A stretch of 64,000 nt of DNA from Gossypium raimondii. Taxonomy: Eukaryota > Streptophyta > Magnoliopsida > Malvales > Malvaceae. Location of the stretch: assembly GCF_025698545.1 (NCBI RefSeq), contig NC_068567.1, positions 56,115,371 to 56,179,370 of the forward strand. The letters are read 5' to 3'. Each line of letters starts with the position of its first letter. Within the stretch, counting starts at the first letter, position 1. Positions 60,050 through 64,000 of this stretch are shown here, piece after piece. Under the pieces are notes generated by a model. It did not search any database. It saw only the letters and a program-made list of their open reading frames with translations, and was not told the origin of the DNA. The translations under genes were made by a program, and so were the position numbers.

Positions 60050-61538
60050 TGATGGGTGTCGAGTCTACCAATATAAACTTATGCCTAACTTGCAAATTAA
60101 GCAGTATAGGGAGTAGGGTCGATCCCTCATAGATTGGGTTTACTGAAAATTGTTGCTCTTTCTCGACCAGATTCGTGTCTGGTCAGTTGTCGTGCCCAAG
60201 AAATTTGGGGGGATAAAATTTGAAAACCTGGAACCTGAAATAAATAAGGAAAAAATGCGTGAAAAGTAAATGCTGGAAATAAAATAATAAAAACAATTAA
60301 ATAAATCTGAAAAAAATTTAATTAAACTAAGCTCAGCTTTAGGCACAGGTTTTTCCTCGTCTTTGAACCGATCCTTGAAATTAGATGAACTTCTCTTTTC
60401 CAATAACCTAGTTATAGCTACCAAGGACGCCTCGGACACCAACTCTTCCTTGTGTAAATTAGTTATGGAACGTCCAATAACTAACCCTTACCGATCGAAC
60501 AACCTACGAAACGTTCGTGATTTAGAACTCCGACAGCTTTGCGTTCTAGAAGAGCCTAGCTCGAACCAATGCCCTCAACCGGATGGGACATTTAAATCCG
60601 GTTACTACTTCCCTTGATGGAACCAAACAACAATCCCCACTTGGCACGCCACTGTGTTCACGGAAAACCGATTAGACAATCGATCCTTTCGGAATCCCAA
60701 CTGTACATCTAACCACACTAACTCAAACGACGTCTTTTTTGACTTAGTGTTGATTTGACTTTGTGAGTTGACAAAATCATACTCTTAATCCGGAGAAATA
60801 ATAAGTATTGGAATTTAGGAGTTAAATTGCTCGAGTTCGTAACTCACGGGTCTTGACGAAGTTAACACCGACCTAAAGCTGAAATAGGTTTAGTTGATTA
60901 AGGTTTGGGGCATGTTGAAGTGGGATGAATTAAATGAGGTTAAAATAGGTAAAAAGAATGGGTGGCGTGTTTTAAGTATGGAGGCTGGAATTTTGGTTGG
61001 GTATAAGAGTGGAATGGTTTAGCTACTGGAAATGAAAGGAAAGTTTGAAATAGAAATTGTGAATGGTTTAAGTTGGTAACAAGCTGTAAATTAATGAATT
61101 GAAAGTAAAGGAAACTAAAAACAACAAATAATTTCGTGAGTAGGAAGGGAGAATTGTATTCCAAAGATGAAAACTTGATTTATGACTTGATGAAAGAATG
61201 ACATAGTATCCCCTATTTATACTAGTGGCTTTGCCAAATAAAGAGCCACTAGCCATAGAAAATCAAGGAAATAAAATATTCCATGATATAAAAATCCCTA
61301 CATAATCTCCCACTAAGTCAACATAAAATTTCAGCTAATTAAATCTTGGAAAAATTCTACTTTGGCCCTCCTTCTTTGCTCTTTTCTTCAATCTAGCTCA
61401 ATTGCTTCTCCTTTTTCTCTTTTGACCCCAAATTGCACCACTATATAAAATTCAATATAAACATGGAAAAATCAATGGTGCACTCTCATAAATTAACCAA
61501 TTTAATTACATAAAATATGCATTTTTAGCATTTAATCA
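60050..61538 (-). repeat. Gypsy 3' LTR
   Basis: On the minus strand it starts TGATTAAATGC (at 61538) and ends CGACACCCATCA (at 60050). The plus-strand ORF at 60363-60617 is a chance frame of the LTR. The polypurine tract is 61539-61550 (minus AAGTAGGGGATT). Confidence 0.8.
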
Positions 61539-61550
61539 AATCCCCTACTT
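61539..61550 (-). other. Gypsy polypurine tract
   Basis: Minus-strand AAGTAGGGGATT stands directly before the LTR start TGATT, where the plus-strand primer is expected. Confidence 0.65.
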
Positions 61551-62851
61551 AATTCATGCTAGTCCTCGAGCATTTTGTATGTATCTGCAAAAGGAAAAAT
61601 TTCCTCCATAATAGGACTTGTCCCCCATGGTTTGCACAATTCAACAATTTAGCCCTTACATATTAACATCTCAAATAACCTAGCCTAAAAAATAAGTAAA
61701 TATATTTCAGAATTTAATAGAGCTTGATAGACCTACCCCTTATTTATTTATAATAATAATAATAATTTTTTATGTACTTAGGACATTTTCGATTTTTTTT
61801 ACGCGAGACATGATGACAACCCAAGCACCATGTTCCGGTTACAAGATTCGGATGTCTCTAAGCAGGTTATTTCGCCCTACTCGTGATAGCTTGTTAGCGG
61901 AGTGAGTGTAAAGAAATTAGACAGTCACACGAACCTTTTTACGTGAGATGTAATGACAACCCAAGCACCACATTCCGGTTACTCGGCCCGGTGTACAAGT
62001 CCAATTTTCACTCTTAACATTCGTACCAGAGGAGTATTATTATTTATTTAATTTTTTTTTCAAATGTGATATAAGGTAGGCAGTCAAACAAACTCATAAT
62101 TCCTAAAAAAATTCTTACCCACTAAATCTAGGTTATTGAAAAGTTTATGTGTAAAGAACTAAATAGCTAAATAGGTTAAACCATAAGTGTTCCATCCCAA
62201 TTTATCAAAAGAAAAATTTTACCTTTCACGGAAAACATGCAAAAAGCGACAACAGATAAGCAAATTAGAATCAATTTATGTTCCCCTCCCCCATACTTAT
62301 TTTACATTGTCCCAATGTAATTTAAAGAATAAAAAGTAAAGATAAGTAGAAAAGAGAGAGAGAAACTCTCCATGTATTTCAATGTCGTGAAGGATGGCCT
62401 CGTAGGTGTGTCTACGGTGTTAAATGGTGGGTCCTTGGCTGAAATTGAAGGAATTTTGTGGGTTGACATAGGGGCTTCAATTTTGTCTTGGAAGGTCTGC
62501 CTGCAAAACAAAATAAAATAGAAGGAAGAAAAATAAAATAAAATAAAAGGTGTAATTTTTATTTCTCGAATTTATAGCTTAGCTAATGTTATCCTTTAAA
62601 TTATTAAAAACCAAGATTATGGGATTTAGTAAAGTAGTAATGATAAATGCACCAGGTAAGTTCCCAGGAAAGAGAGGTGAGTCATAATGGACATTCTTAA
62701 GTACCAAGTCTTTCCTTAGACAGAACCGATTCTCGACATGCATTTTCACTTTCCGTTTTACCTTCCAAAAATTTTATTTGCATAAAGGGAAAAATTTGGG
62801 TTGCCTCCCAACAGCGCTTTGTTTAACGCCGTTAGCTCGACGACCTGTTAT
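61551..62851 (-). other. Gypsy non-coding zone between integrase and the 3' LTR
   Basis: About 1.3 kb without an intact ORF. It holds a 42-bp imperfect direct repeat 140 bp apart (61801-61842 and 61941-61982). Near 62789-62830 is TTGGGTTGCCTCCCAACAGC, a phrase I recall from many plant gypsy elements. Confidence 0.6.
61801..61982. repeat. Imperfect direct repeat in the gypsy 3' zone
   Basis: 61801-61842 and 61941-61982 share ATGACAACCCAAGCACCA and TTCCGGTTAC with a few changes. The period is 140 bp. Confidence 0.8.
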
Positions 62852-63969
62852 TCAAGTTCTGGGCTCATCGAGAACAATCTCCTCAACTGTGTGCATTTGA
62901 AAATTCTCGTAAAAGGGTTTCAGTCGTTGACCATTCACCTTAAAGCACTTCTGGGTTTCTTCGCTTTGAATTTCCACTACACCATTCGAGAATAAATTAG
63001 TAATAGTAAATGGCCCTATCCATTTGGATCGAAGCTTACAAGCAAAAATTTTCAAAGTGGAGTCATATAGGAGAACTTTTTGTCCTATTGAGAACTGCTT
63101 CCTGGTGATCAACTTATCATGAAACGCCTTCGTCTTTTCTTTATAAACTCAAACATTTTCATATGCATCGTTTCTAATTTTCTCGAGTTCTTGAATGTCC
63201 AACTTTTGAGACTTTCCCCCAGACTCCATCTCTATATTACACTGCTTAACGGCCCAAAATGCTTTATGCTCTAATTCGACCGGGAGATGACACAGTTTAC
63301 CAAAAATGAGTCGGTAATGTGACATGCCTATTGGTCCCTTGTAAGCTGTCCTATAAGCCCAAAGTGCGTCATTTAGTCTCAAGCTCCAATCCTTTCTGTT
63401 AGGTCTAATAGTCTTCTCCAAGATGAACTTGATTTCACGATTTGACACTTCAACTTGCCCCTTTTTTGTGGATGGTAAACAGTGGCAATTCGTTGAGTCA
63501 CTCCATATTTTTCCATCAATGCACTTACGAGCTTATTGCAAAAATGAGTTCCTCTATCACTGATTAATGCTCGTGGAGTACCATACCTGGAAAAGATAAA
63601 ACTTTTAAGAAAGTCAACTACGATCTTAGCATTATCATTGTAAGTGGCCTTCGCCTCTATCTACTTAGAAATATAATCAACAGCTAAGAGTATATAAAAA
63701 TTACCAAAAGAAGAAACGAAATGACCCATAAAATCGATGCCCTACACATCAAAAATTTCGCAAATATGAATAGGAGTAAGGGGCATCTCATTTCGACGAA
63801 TAAGGTTGCCGACTTTTTGGCACCTTTCACATGTTTTGCAGAATAAAAAGGCACCACGAAATATGTTTGGCCAAAATAGTCCACAGTCGAGAATTTTATG
63901 TGCGGTGCGTTTAGGTCTAAAGTGTCCTCCACATGCATAAGAATGACAAAAAGTTAAGATTGACTGCAC
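62852..63969 (-). pseudogene. Gypsy integrase
   Basis: Three frames along the minus strand give, from right to left, the zinc-binding HHCC region (63684-63969; GLFWPNIFRGAFLFCKTCERCQK), part of the core (63149-63448; [44 protein letters not shown]) and the C-terminal region (62852-63112; KVLLYDSTLKIFACKLRSKW, GPFTITNLFSNGVVEI). Integrase inserts the new copy into the genome. Frames are broken at about 63120-63150 and 63450-63690, so it is not functional. Confidence 0.85.
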
Positions 63970-64000
63970 CTCTGTTTCTGCTACACACCGTCGAATTACC

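Larger units (their letters stand above)
60050..64000 (-). mobile_element. Ty3/gypsy (Athila-like) retrotransposon, minus strand, cut by the window edge
   Basis: The 3' LTR is 60050-61538, with internal pol DNA above it and integrase at 62852-63969. The 5' half and 5' LTR lie outside the window. TGAT...ATCA ends, a long LTR (about 1.5 kb) and integrase domain order support gypsy. It landed in the pogo-like element at 60049/60050; the expected target duplication is the pentamer GCAAC at 60045-60049. Confidence 0.88.

Noticed and set aside
60363-60617. 84-codon plus-strand ORF
   Set aside because: It lies inside the gypsy LTR, opposite to the element; a chance frame.

Overview
The window is nuclear DNA from a flowering plant, almost certainly a eudicot. 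It has small multi-exon genes with GT-AG introns, plant-only protein families (INDETERMINATE-domain zinc fingers, VOZ, a peroxisomal ACX3-type acyl-CoA oxidase) and long AT-rich intergenic stretches full of plant transposable elements. The style of the repeats resembles Malvaceae such as cotton (Gossypium), but that is an impression and the sequence alone does not prove it.

Host genes, left to right: a small single-pass, probably mitochondrial membrane protein (1378-1984, +); an IDD C2H2 zinc-finger transcription factor with a GC-AG first intron (4766-6216, +); an RRM protein of the BPA1-like type (24299-25195, +); a complete 13-exon ACX3-type peroxisomal acyl-CoA oxidase (28021-31491, +); an OPA3-like mitochondrial protein (41415-44007, +); a VOZ transcription factor with a 5'UTR intron (49429-51846, +); and the first exon of a proline-rich unknown protein (55978-56606, -). 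All the multi-exon models keep frame across every junction. The genes are not an operon and have no evident shared pathway. ACX3 (peroxisomal beta-oxidation) and OPA3 (mitochondrial) are ordinary single-copy housekeeping types.

Mobile DNA fills most of the rest. A degraded LINE lies on the minus strand (8518-14289). At 15362-22199 there are three layers: a gypsy-type solo LTR with a perfect 5-bp target duplication, split by a copia element, which is itself split by a 1.2-kb TIR element. A second copia element (31842-38766) carries another copy of the same 1.2-kb TIR element in the opposite orientation. A 1.3-kb Pack-MULE-like element with ~300-bp TIRs, a perfect 10-bp target duplication and a captured gene fragment (39768-41087) sits about 330 bp upstream of the OPA3-like start codon. 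Two smaller Mutator-style MITEs (46357-46722, 48143-48662), a ~1.1-kb fold-back hairpin element (52704-53787), several tRNA-derived SINE-like pieces and LINE/copia scraps fill the gaps. At the right edge, a pogo/Lemi1-like DNA transposon (from 59569) is interrupted inside its transposase start by a minus-strand gypsy retrotransposon whose 3' LTR (60050-61538) and integrase region lie in the window; the rest runs off the end.

The strongest points of interest are the Pack-MULE near the OPA3-like gene, the fold-back hairpin, the three-level nested insertion, the interrupted pogo element and the GC-AG intron. No wholly new system was recognised. No rRNA, CRISPR array or convincing tRNA gene was seen.
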